From NCBI GenBank assembly GCA_937996655.1, contig CALKUK010000012.1:310001-374000 (forward strand): a stretch of 64,000 nucleotides of DNA. Reading direction: 5' to 3'. The stretch is from an uncultured Sphingomonadaceae bacterium (GTDB lineage Bacteria; Pseudomonadota; Alphaproteobacteria; Sphingomonadales; Sphingomonadaceae). The translations under genes were made by a program, and so were the position numbers. The notes below the pieces were generated by a model. That model did no database searches and was not told the DNA's origin. It was given only the letters and a program-made list of their open reading frames with translations. Shown piece after piece: positions 50,416-58,889 of the stretch. Position 1 is the first letter of the stretch. Each line of letters starts with the position of its first letter.

Positions 50416-53326
50416 TCGGCGCGAGCCAGCCGTTTACACCATCCCGCCCCACCGGGCCTTTGCCGATGCGCTCGTCACTGGGCTGCTTGCGCTTTATGGC
50501 GCGGACAGGCTCTCTCTGGCGCGCGGCATCATCCTTGTTCCGAACAATCGTGCGGGCCAGGCGATCAGCGATGCCTTTGTCCGGCGTGCAGAAGGCGGGC
50601 TGCTCATGCCGCGCCTCGTGCCCATTGGCGATCCGGAGCTGGATGACCGCACCGGCCCTGCGCTGGACCCGCTGTCCGAAGAGCCGCTGCCGCCCGCCAT
50701 TGATCCGCTGCGCCGTCAGCTCATCTTTGCGCGCCTGTTGCAGGATCAGCGCGCGATGGACGCGGCAGAGGCGATGCGGCTCGCCGCTGAGCTCGGCCGG
50801 GTGCAGGATCAGCTGCTGGTCGAAGAGAAATCGCTTCATGATCTGACGACGCTCAAGCTGGAAGAGGGCCTGTCCCAACATTGGGATACTGCGCTCGACC
50901 TGCTGAAGCTCGTCCTCAGCCAATGGCCGCAGGAACTGGCGACGCGCGGCGTTATTGATCTCGCGGACCGGCGCAACCGCCTGCTTCACCGTGTCGAAGA
51001 ACGTTGGGGGCCGGAGCCTCCGCCCGGCTTTGTCGTGGCTGCAGGTGTCAGCACCGGCGCGCCAGCGGTTGCGCAGTTGCTGCGCCGAGTTGCGCGGCTT
51101 GCCAATGGCCGGGTTGTGCTCGCCGGGCTCGATCAACATATGCCCGATGCGGAGTGGGATGCAGTTGCCGGCAGCGAGGATGTGACGCCCATTGAGACGC
51201 ACCCGCAATTTCATCTGGCACAGATGCTGGACCGGATGGGCGTTGCCCGTGCCGAGGTGAAGTTGTGGCGTTATGGCAGTGATGCGGACGCGCCGCCCGC
51301 CCGCTCCCGTGCGATCTCCAATGCGCTGGCACCTGCGCGCTTTACCGACAAATGGGTGGACCTTCCCGCCGCAGACCGGCGCTTGTCCGGCGTGAAGGCC
51401 ATTGAAGTGGCGACGCCGGCGGATGAGGCACAGGCCATTGCACTCACCATCCGTGAGGCGCTGGACCGGCCCGGTACGGTTGCGTTGATGACGCCGGACA
51501 GGCCACTTGCCCGCCGCGTGTCGGCGCATCTCAAACGCTGGGGGATTGATGCGGATGACTCCGCCGGGCGTCCGCTTTCGGCGACGCCGCCCGGGATGCT
51601 CCTTCTGACGCTGGCCACGGCGGCGGCGGATGACTTTGCGCCCGTGCCGCTGCTGGCGCTCCTGAAGCACCCGCTGGTGACAGGCGGGATGGACCGGATG
51701 GCCTGGCTGGACGGGGCTCGTGCGCTTGACCGGGCGTTGCGCGGCCCGCGTCCGGGAAAGGGCCTGCACGGCATCACGGCGCTGCTCGAAACCCCCGACA
51801 AATATGAAGGCGATGTCCGCAATGCGGCGCTCCCCTGGTGGCGCGACGTCGTGCCGCTGCTGGAGCCGGTTCAGGCGGTCTTCCGCGCCGCCCCGACACT
51901 GCCCACATTGCTGGAGACGCTGCGCACCGCACTCCAGACACTCGGCGGGGATGCCATCTGGTCTGGCGAGGCGGGTCGGACGCTGGCGGATCTGTTTGCG
52001 GACCTGCAGGCCCACGCAGGGGACGGCCCCGGTGCGGTTGATCCGGCAACCCTGCCGCGCCTTTTCCGCCAGCTTTGCGATGTGACAACGTGCCGCCCCG
52101 CCCGTGGCGGGCACCCCCGCGTCTTCATCTGGGGTCTGCTCGAGGCTAAGCTGCAATCGGCGGAAACGATGATCCTTGGCGGGCTGAACGAAGGCATCTG
52201 GCCCGCCCTTCCCTCACCGGACCCATGGTTGGCGCCGGCTGTCCGCCGTGCGCTAGGCTTGCCCAGTTTGGAGCGCCGCATCGGCCTGTCCGCGCATGAT
52301 CTGGCGGGCGCCTTGGGCGCGCCCAATGTGCTGCTGACGCGGGCGCAGCGCGACACAAGCGGCCCCACCAACGCCTCCCGCTTCTGGCTGCGGCTGGAGA
52401 CGATGGCAGGCCATCTGGCCGAGCCGGAGCTGCGTGTTGATCTTCTCGCCCGCGCGCTCGATGGGCATGACGGGCAACCCGACCGCGCCAAGCGTCCGGC
52501 GGTGGAGGTGCCGCTTGCCGCCCGTCCGCGCAAGATTTCGGTGACCGATGTCGATCGCCTCGCAGCGGACCCTTATTCATTTTATGCCAAGGCGATCCTG
52601 AAGCTAAAGTCGCTCGACGCCGTTGATGAAGAGCCCGGCCCATCCTGGAAAGGGTCCGTCATCCACAAGGTGCTGGAGGATTGGGCAAAAGAGGATCGCT
52701 ATGCCGCGGGTGCGCTTGTCCAGCGGATGCGCCATGCCCTGGATGGAGTGGCCGTCAACGCGGTCACCCGCACGCTGTGGTTGCCGCGCTTGGTCGCCAC
52801 CGCACAGTGGATTGAAGACCGTGTTGTAGACAACCGGGTCACGGGGCGTGATCCTTTCGCGGCCGAAGTCGATGGCCGTGTGGAGATTGACGGCGTGACG
52901 GTGACGGGCCGGGTTGACCGGATTGACCGGACCCTCGGCGGGGTCGCGATCATCGATTACAAGACGGGCAAGGCGCCGAGTGCCAAGCAGGTCAAGGCGG
53001 GGCTTGCCGTCCAGTTGGGGCTGCTGGGCCATATGGCGGAGCAAGGCAGCTTCAAGGACATCGATCCGCTGCCCGCTGAAGCCTTTGAATATTGGACCTT
53101 CCAGAAGGACGGCGACGATTTCGGCAAGATGGAAGCGCCGACGGGCAAGAGCGAAAAACGGATAGACGCCGACGTGTTTGTCGAGACGATTGTTGCAGCC
53201 TTCCGAACACACGCTGCCCGCTGGCTGACCGGTGACGAGGCCTTTGAACCCAAGCTCCATCCCGAACTGGCCTATAGCGAGTTTGACCAGCTGATGCGGC
53301 TTGAAGAATGGCAGGGCCGAGACTGA
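50408..53326 (+). CDS. addB: Double-strand break repair nuclease subunit AddB
   Basis: A 972-residue partner of AddA with a helicase-like fold and a C-terminal RecB-family nuclease domain (VTDVDRLAADPYSFYAKAILKL, then GVAIIDYKTGKAPSAKQVKAG, residues ~710-870). It has no intact N-terminal Walker A, as in alphaproteobacterial AddB. AddAB resects broken DNA ends for RecA loading. It overlaps murU by 8 bp and addA by one base. Confidence 0.93.
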   Translation: MADRREPAVYTIPPHRAFADALVTGLLALYGADRLSLARGIILVPNNRAGQAISDAFVRRAEGGLLMPRLVPIGDPELDDRTGPALDPLSEEPLPPAIDPLRRQLIFARLLQDQRAMDAAEAMRLAAELGRVQDQLLVEEKSLHDLTTLKLEEGLSQHWDTALDLLKLVLSQWPQELATRGVIDLADRRNRLLHRVEERWGPEPPPGFVVAAGVSTGAPAVAQLLRRVARLANGRVVLAGLDQHMPDAEWDAVAGSEDVTPIETHPQFHLAQMLDRMGVARAEVKLWRYGSDADAPPARSRAISNALAPARFTDKWVDLPAADRRLSGVKAIEVATPADEAQAIALTIREALDRPGTVALMTPDRPLARRVSAHLKRWGIDADDSAGRPLSATPPGMLLLTLATAAADDFAPVPLLALLKHPLVTGGMDRMAWLDGARALDRALRGPRPGKGLHGITALLETPDKYEGDVRNAALPWWRDVVPLLEPVQAVFRAAPTLPTLLETLRTALQTLGGDAIWSGEAGRTLADLFADLQAHAGDGPGAVDPATLPRLFRQLCDVTTCRPARGGHPRVFIWGLLEAKLQSAETMILGGLNEGIWPALPSPDPWLAPAVRRALGLPSLERRIGLSAHDLAGALGAPNVLLTRAQRDTSGPTNASRFWLRLETMAGHLAEPELRVDLLARALDGHDGQPDRAKRPAVEVPLAARPRKISVTDVDRLAADPYSFYAKAILKLKSLDAVDEEPGPSWKGSVIHKVLEDWAKEDRYAAGALVQRMRHALDGVAVNAVTRTLWLPRLVATAQWIEDRVVDNRVTGRDPFAAEVDGRVEIDGVTVTGRVDRIDRTLGGVAIIDYKTGKAPSAKQVKAGLAVQLGLLGHMAEQGSFKDIDPLPAEAFEYWTFQKDGDDFGKMEAPTGKSEKRIDADVFVETIVAAFRTHAARWLTGDEAFEPKLHPELAYSEFDQLMRLEEWQGRD

Positions 53327-56300
53327 TGGCAAAGCCAAAGAAGTTCAAGCATCTGCCCATTCTTGAAGGCAGTCAGGCGCAGGCCTCGCGACCGGACGGG
53401 CAGGTCTGGCTTAAGGCTTCGGCGGGCGCGGGGAAGACGCAGGTGTTGACCGCGCGCGTGTTGCGGCTCTTGCTGAATGAGGCGAACCCGGAATCAATCC
53501 TGTGCCTGACGTTCACAAAAGCAGGCGCCGCCGAAATGGCGGACCGTATTCATGAACGGCTGGGCGCTTGGGTGACATTGCCTGAGAAGGACCTCAAGCA
53601 GGAAGTCTTCGCGCTGGGAGAGCCGCATCTGGGCAATCGGCTGGCGGACGCCCGCCAGCTGTTCGCCAAGGTGCTCGATGCACGCGGCGGCGGGTTGCGC
53701 ATTCAGACCATTCACAGCTTTGCCCAGACCGTGCTCGCGGCGTTCCCGGCAGAGGCTGGACTTACCGTCGGCTTCCGCCCGATTGAAGGGCGGGAGGAGA
53801 TGCAGCTGAAGCGGCAGGCGCTCGGCACTTTGGTGGCGACAGCGGAGAAGGAAGGGCGGCTGGGCACCATCGACCGGCTGCAATTGCTCGCCCGCCAGAT
53901 CGGCGAAGACGCGACCCGTAAGCTGCTCGACCGCTGCGCGCAGGTGCCGGAGACGATGGAGAAGATGGGCAGCGGTGTCGGTCCACTCGTGCGACGTTGG
54001 CTGGGCATCGGAGAGATGGATGTAGAAGCGCACATCCTGTCCTGCTGCACCGAGGGTGGTTTTGATCGTGCGGGGATCGACACCATTCGGACCATGAACG
54101 TCGCTTGGGGCACCGGCCGCGCTGCGGACAACGTGGCGGCTATTGAACAATGGTTGGCGATGGATGCTGCGGAACGCGCCCGCAATCTTGAGCTTCTGCA
54201 GGCCGCTTGGGCGAAGAAGGACGGCGAACTCAAAAGGGCGAAAGGCTATTTCCCGCCGGACCCTGCCTATTTTGACTGTGTCGAGCCGATCTTCGCCTTT
54301 TTCAGCGGTCTCATTCAGATCCGCCGCATCGCAAAGACTGCGAAGTCTATCACCGCCGCGCTCGAACTCGGGCAGGATTATGCACGCGTCTATGGTGAGG
54401 CGAAGCGGGCGGCCGGGGTTGTTGATTTCAATGACATGATCCGCGCTACGCTCAAACTGCTCGGGACGGACGAGATTGGCGACTGGATCCGGTTCAAGCT
54501 CGACCAGTCGATTGACCACATTCTCGTCGATGAGGCGCAGGACACCAATTCTGACCAATGGGATATCGTCAAAGCGCTGTCCGAAGAATTCTTCGCCGGT
54601 GAGGGGACCAAGCCGGACAAGGTGCGGACCGTTTTTGCGGTGGGGGATTTCAAGCAGGCGATCTTCAGCTTTCAAGGCACAAACCCTGAGGAGTTTGGGA
54701 AGGCCGGAGCGCATTTCCGCAAAGAGATAGAGGCCGTGGGGCTGGACCTTGAGACGCCCGCTATCGATCAGTCTTTCCGCTCTAGCCAGCCAATCCTCGA
54801 TGTGGTGGATCAGGTGATGGGTGAAGTGGGGGAGGCTGCGCTCGGCCTGCCGGAGCCGCTTCGGGCGCATAAGGCCCATGACCTTGCCTGTCAGCATGGT
54901 GGTCTTGTTCAGCTCCTGCCGCCATTCACCGCGACCGACGACGATCCAGAAATGGACAGCGGCGATGGCGACGATGAGGAAGGCTGGATGGCGCCCGCCG
55001 AGCTCAAATGGGCGGCGGCATTGGCGAAGAAGGTCAAGGATTGGACGAGCGGTGGGCTCTTCCTCGAAAAGGAAGGCCGCAACGCCGAACCCGGCGATGT
55101 AATGATCCTCCTGCGCAGCCGGAGCGAACTCGCACGGCTCATCGTCTCACGCCTCTATGAGGAAAAGGTGCCGGTCGCGGGTGTGGACCGGCTGCGGCTG
55201 GATGCGCCGATTGCCGTGCAGGATCTGATGGCGTGCATCCGCTTCGTGCTCCAGCCGGAGGATGACCTTTCGCTGGCATCGCTGCTCGTCTCTCCTCTAA
55301 TCGGATGGTCACAGGACGATTTGTTTGCCCGTGCGCATGGCCGAAGGGCCGGGCTGTGGCAGCATCTGCGCGCCACCCGTCCCGAAGGTGATCTGTTCGT
55401 CCTGCGGGAACTGTTGGCGATGGCTGACCGCACGACACCTTATGATTTTCTGGAGGCCATCCTCTCCGGCCCCATTGGCGGGCGCGGCAAGATGCTGGCC
55501 CGGCTTGGGGAGGAAGCGCGCGACCCGATTGAAGAGCTGCTGAACGCGACCCTCCAGTTTGAAGGCACCAATACGCCGTCGCTCCAGTTGTTCCTCGATT
55601 GGTTCTGCCGGGGCGAAGTGGACATCAAGCGCGATGCCTCCAAGCGCGAAAACGCGGTGCGGGTGATGACGGTGCATGGCTCCAAGGGTCTGCAGGCACC
55701 CATCGTCGTTTTGGCGGATGCGACGGCAGACCCGTCCAAAAAGCCTAAATCCGGGCTTGATTGGGTGGTGGAAGAAGAGCTGATGACGCTGCCCTTGTTC
55801 CGGCCCAAACAGGCGGAGCTTTTCGGGTCGCTCGCGGCGTCTGCGAAAGCGCAGGATGAGCGCGACGATCAGGAACATTGGCGTCTGCTCTATGTCGCGA
55901 TGACGCGGGCGGAGGAGCATCTCTATGTCGGCGGCGCCCTGAAACCGAGCCAGGTGAAAAATGGCGTAAGTGAGAAGAGCTGGCACCATAAGGTTGCCGC
56001 AGGGATGCTTAGACTGGAAGAGGTCCATCACGCCGAAGACGGTACGTTGACGGTGCATCGCAAAGGCATTTCCAAAAAAGACAGTGGCAAGGACACTGAC
56101 GCCGAACGCTGGACCGAGGCCATTCCAGCCTGGGCCTTGCGACCCCCACCCGAAGAGGCTCGCCCGCCGCGACCACTTGCCCCGTCGGCGCTTGGGGTGG
56201 CGGATGCGGCGTCCAGCCCGCCGCCAGATCCGGCCATGCGCGCCGCGGCTGAACGCGGGCGGGTGCTGCACAGCCTGTTTGAACGGCTGCCGGCCGTGCG

Positions 56301-56739
56301 CCCCGAAGATCGGGTTGAGGCGGCCCGCCGCTGGATGGCCGCACAGGACGTTGCCGATGCCGACGCGCTCGTGGCAACGGCACTGGAGGTCATCCACCAT
56401 CCCGATTTCGCGGCGGTCTTTGCGACGGATGCTCTGGCCGAGGCGCCCCTGGCCGGGGTTGTAGACGGGCAGGTGATCTCTGGGACGGTGGACCGCCTGA
56501 TCGTCAGCGATACGCACGTGACCGTCGTTGATTTCAAAACCGGGCGCCGCGTCCCATCGGGCGAAGCGGCCGTGCCCGATTATCACAAGGCGCAGATGGC
56601 GGCTTATGCGGCCGTGCTGGCCGACATCTTCCCCGGGCGCGAGGTGCAGGCCGCTTTGCTTTACACCTCCGGACCAAAGATGATCGCGCTTTCGCAGCAG
56701 ACGCTGGCAGACTGGAGACCGGGGCGTATTGGCGCATAG
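53326..56739 (+). CDS. addA: Double-strand break repair helicase/nuclease AddA
   Basis: A 1137-residue UvrD-type helicase with Walker A KASAGAGKTQVLTARVL (~residues 30-46), motif II ILVDEAQDTN, motif VI LLYVAMTRAEEHLYVGG, and a C-terminal nuclease motif VTVVDFKTGRRVPSG. ATG 53326 overlaps the addB stop (TGATG). It forms the AddAB complex with the preceding gene. Confidence 0.95.
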   Translation: MAKPKKFKHLPILEGSQAQASRPDGQVWLKASAGAGKTQVLTARVLRLLLNEANPESILCLTFTKAGAAEMADRIHERLGAWVTLPEKDLKQEVFALGEPHLGNRLADARQLFAKVLDARGGGLRIQTIHSFAQTVLAAFPAEAGLTVGFRPIEGREEMQLKRQALGTLVATAEKEGRLGTIDRLQLLARQIGEDATRKLLDRCAQVPETMEKMGSGVGPLVRRWLGIGEMDVEAHILSCCTEGGFDRAGIDTIRTMNVAWGTGRAADNVAAIEQWLAMDAAERARNLELLQAAWAKKDGELKRAKGYFPPDPAYFDCVEPIFAFFSGLIQIRRIAKTAKSITAALELGQDYARVYGEAKRAAGVVDFNDMIRATLKLLGTDEIGDWIRFKLDQSIDHILVDEAQDTNSDQWDIVKALSEEFFAGEGTKPDKVRTVFAVGDFKQAIFSFQGTNPEEFGKAGAHFRKEIEAVGLDLETPAIDQSFRSSQPILDVVDQVMGEVGEAALGLPEPLRAHKAHDLACQHGGLVQLLPPFTATDDDPEMDSGDGDDEEGWMAPAELKWAAALAKKVKDWTSGGLFLEKEGRNAEPGDVMILLRSRSELARLIVSRLYEEKVPVAGVDRLRLDAPIAVQDLMACIRFVLQPEDDLSLASLLVSPLIGWSQDDLFARAHGRRAGLWQHLRATRPEGDLFVLRELLAMADRTTPYDFLEAILSGPIGGRGKMLARLGEEARDPIEELLNATLQFEGTNTPSLQLFLDWFCRGEVDIKRDASKRENAVRVMTVHGSKGLQAPIVVLADATADPSKKPKSGLDWVVEEELMTLPLFRPKQAELFGSLAASAKAQDERDDQEHWRLLYVAMTRAEEHLYVGGALKPSQVKNGVSEKSWHHKVAAGMLRLEEVHHAEDGTLTVHRKGISKKDSGKDTDAERWTEAIPAWALRPPPEEARPPRPLAPSALGVADAASSPPPDPAMRAAAERGRVLHSLFERLPAVRPEDRVEAARRWMAAQDVADADALVATALEVIHHPDFAAVFATDALAEAPLAGVVDGQVISGTVDRLIVSDTHVTVVDFKTGRRVPSGEAAVPDYHKAQMAAYAAVLADIFPGREVQAALLYTSGPKMIALSQQTLADWRPGRIGA

Positions 56740-56815
56740 ATTTTCTTCGCGCGCGCGCCGTTGAGATTGGCGCGCGGCACCCCTAGATTACGGATCAAAC
56801 CAAGGAGATTCCCAC

Positions 56816-57136
56816 ATGGCCACCAAGTCCATCACCGATGCAAGCTTTGCCGATGACGTCCTCAATGCGGACGGCCCCGTCCTTGTCGATTTCTGGGCGG
56901 AATGGTGCGGCCCGTGCAAGATGATCGGCCCGAGCCTTGAAGAGATTTCGGATGAGCTCGCCGGCAAGGTGACGATCGCAAAGATCAACATCGATGAAAA
57001 CCCAGATGCGCCCGGCAAATATGGCGTGCGCGGCATCCCGACGATGATCCTCTTCAAGGACGGCGCGCCTGCCGCGACCAAGGTCGGCGCGGCACCAAAG
57101 TCCGCGCTGAAGGGTTGGATTGAATCGGAAATCTAA
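56816..57136 (+). CDS. trxA: Thioredoxin
   Basis: A 106-residue thioredoxin with the active site WAEWCGPCKM (Cys near residues 30 and 33) and the cis-Pro loop RGIPTMILFKDG. It is a general cytoplasmic disulfide reductant, and also the electron donor for CysH, which is encoded 6 kb away. AAGGAG lies upstream of the ATG. A 76-bp gap separates it from addA, so it may have its own promoter. Confidence 0.96.
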   Translation: MATKSITDASFADDVLNADGPVLVDFWAEWCGPCKMIGPSLEEISDELAGKVTIAKINIDENPDAPGKYGVRGIPTMILFKDGAPAATKVGAAPKSALKGWIESEI

Positions 57137-57160
57137 GCCGGTCTAACGGACACGCGAACC

Positions 57161-57189
57161 AAAGGGCGGGGCTTAGCTCCGCCCTTTTT
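57161..57189. terminator. Terminator shared by trxA and argJ (convergent)
   Basis: AAAGGGCGG (57161-57169) pairs with CCGCCCTTT (57179-57187), followed by further Ts on the plus strand. It sits between the trxA and argJ stops and could serve both, though the minus-strand T tract is short. Confidence 0.85.
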
Positions 57190-57193
57190 CGTT

Positions 57194-58420
57194 TCAGCTC
57201 CGGTAGTCTGCGTTGATGCTGATGTACCCGTGCGTCAGATCGCACGTCCACACCGTCGCGCGGCCCTGCCCAAGCCCGATATCGACGCCGATGGTGATAT
57301 CTTGCCCCTTCAGATGCGCGGTGACCGGCGCTTCATCATAGCCTTCAACAGGCAGGCCTTTTTCCGCGACCTGTGTGGTGCCGAAGCGGATGGCGAGCAG
57401 ATCGCGCTCGGCGGGTTCACCGGCCTTGCCGACCGCCATGACAACGCGGCCCCAATTGGCATCTTCGCCCGCAATGGCGGTCTTCACCAGCGGCGAGTTG
57501 GCGATGCTGAGCGCGATGCGGTGCGCGCTTTCATTGGAGACGGCACCATCGACGCTGATCTCAATAAACTTGGTCGCGCCTTCGCCATCGCGCACGACGA
57601 GGTGCGAAAGCTGGCGGCACAGATCGGTCAGTGCCGCCTGAAACGCGTCGGCGCCTGCGGAGTCCATGGACGTGACAGGGGCATTGCCCGCTTGGCCGGT
57701 CGCAAACGCAAGCACGGTGTCGGATGTCGAGGTGTCACTATCGACCGTGATGCAGGAGAAGGTCGCCGTGTTGGCGGCGGACAGCATCGTTTGCAGCACG
57801 GTCGCGTCAATGGCGGCATCGGTGAAGATATAGCCGAGCATCGTCGCCATGTCGGGCGCGATCATGCCGGAGCCTTTGATGACGCCCACCAGCGTAACTG
57901 TTTTGTCGCCGATGACGGCCTTGGTCATCGCGCCTTTGGGGAAAGTGTCCGTGGTGGAAATGGCAGCGGCCACATCGGCCCAGCTGCAGGTCTCAGCCGA
58001 AAAGGCCGCTTCTAGGCCTGCTTCCGCTTTGTCGATGGGGAGCGGCACGCCAATGACGCCCGTTGCAGAGGCGAAGACTTCAGACGGCGCACAACCGAGA
58101 TGCGCTGCGGCCTTCGCGGTGACGGCTTCCACCGCCGCCCGGCCCTTATGCCCGGTAAAGGCATTGGCATTGCCCGCACTGACGACAAGCCCGCGTGCGA
58201 CCCCGGCGGCGAGATGCGTGCGGCACCATTCCACTTCGGGGGAGGGGCATTTGCTCTGCGTTGTCACGCCTGCAACCGACGTGCCGGCATCGAACGTGAT
58301 GAAGGTCAGGTCACACCGATCCCAAGTCTTATACTGCGCCCGCGCCACACGGGGCGTCACACCGGCAATCTGCGGCAAAGCGGGAAAGGGCGAGGCGAGG
58401 GGCGAAATTGCGGTGCTCAT
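57194..58420 (-). CDS. argJ: Bifunctional glutamate N-acetyltransferase/amino-acid acetyltransferase
   Basis: A 408-residue ArgJ. It recycles the acetyl group from N-acetylornithine to glutamate in arginine synthesis. The self-cleavage region is KGSGMIAPDMATMLGYIFTDA, and the Thr of ATML becomes the nucleophile of the beta chain. A normal C-terminus is present (GYISINADYRS). ATG 58420 has AGGAG 8 bp upstream, so the ATG at 58447 is rejected. Confidence 0.94.
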   Translation of the reverse strand: MSTAISPLASPFPALPQIAGVTPRVARAQYKTWDRCDLTFITFDAGTSVAGVTTQSKCPSPEVEWCRTHLAAGVARGLVVSAGNANAFTGHKGRAAVEAVTAKAAAHLGCAPSEVFASATGVIGVPLPIDKAEAGLEAAFSAETCSWADVAAAISTTDTFPKGAMTKAVIGDKTVTLVGVIKGSGMIAPDMATMLGYIFTDAAIDATVLQTMLSAANTATFSCITVDSDTSTSDTVLAFATGQAGNAPVTSMDSAGADAFQAALTDLCRQLSHLVVRDGEGATKFIEISVDGAVSNESAHRIALSIANSPLVKTAIAGEDANWGRVVMAVGKAGEPAERDLLAIRFGTTQVAEKGLPVEGYDEAPVTAHLKGQDITIGVDIGLGQGRATVWTCDLTHGYISINADYRS

Positions 58421-58536
58421 GGCGACGCTCCTAGTCGCTCCGTTCATAGTTTTGAAGTGCCTGCTGGTCTATTGAAGTGCGCAACGGGATGGACGGCGGC
58501 GCTCTCGCTCCCTATATCCGCCCTTGGACTGAATTG

Positions 58537-58800
58537 ATGCGGCTGTTTCTTTACCTCTTGGCCCTGGTGGTCGGCTTTTCCCCTGCGCAGGCGGGTGGGC
58601 TTGCTATGGCAGAGCCGGTGGCCGTTTCCAGCGCCTCGCAAACATCCTCATCCTCCGCGCAATCTGAAACAGTGTCCGCCCATGCGGCGATGCTTCCGGT
58701 CCAATTGGTCCGGCCTCAGCCTGTTTCCATGCCGACGGCAGCACAGCTGCCTGTCGTTTCCGCTGTTTCCAGCGAACTGACGGACCGGCCGCTCGAATAG
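58537..58800 (+). CDS. Small exported leader protein upstream of secA
   Basis: An 87-residue protein with a signal peptide (RLFLYLLALVVGFSPAQA, residues 1-19). The mature part is short, Ser/Ala/Pro-rich and low in complexity (PVQLVRPQPVSMPTAAQLPVV). It ends TDRPLE 89 bp before the secA ATG on the same strand. No family is recognised. Size, export signal and position mirror the SecM/ApdP-type arrest peptides that tune Sec genes. No known arrest motif (RAPP, RAGP) is seen, so the role is a hypothesis. An ATG at 58477 would extend it. Confidence 0.6.
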   Translation: MRLFLYLLALVVGFSPAQAGGLAMAEPVAVSSASQTSSSSAQSETVSAHAAMLPVQLVRPQPVSMPTAAQLPVVSAVSSELTDRPLE

Positions 58801-58804
58801 CGCT

Positions 58805-58835
58805 GGGGCGGCTTCGTGCTGCCTGCCCCTTTTTT
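58805..58835 (+). terminator. Terminator-like hairpin between leader ORF and secA
   Basis: GGGGC-GGC pairs with GCC-(T)-GCCCC around TTCGTGCT, followed by six Ts (58830-58835). It begins 5 bp after the leader stop, so ribosome position could affect it. A second GC-rich hairpin (58848-58862) and the secA ribosome site AAGGA (58878-58882) follow. Confidence 0.75.
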
Positions 58836-58889
58836 CCGTTTCTTTCTGCGCGCGACGCGCGTGCCCAATTTATTCCCAAGGATTTCCAT

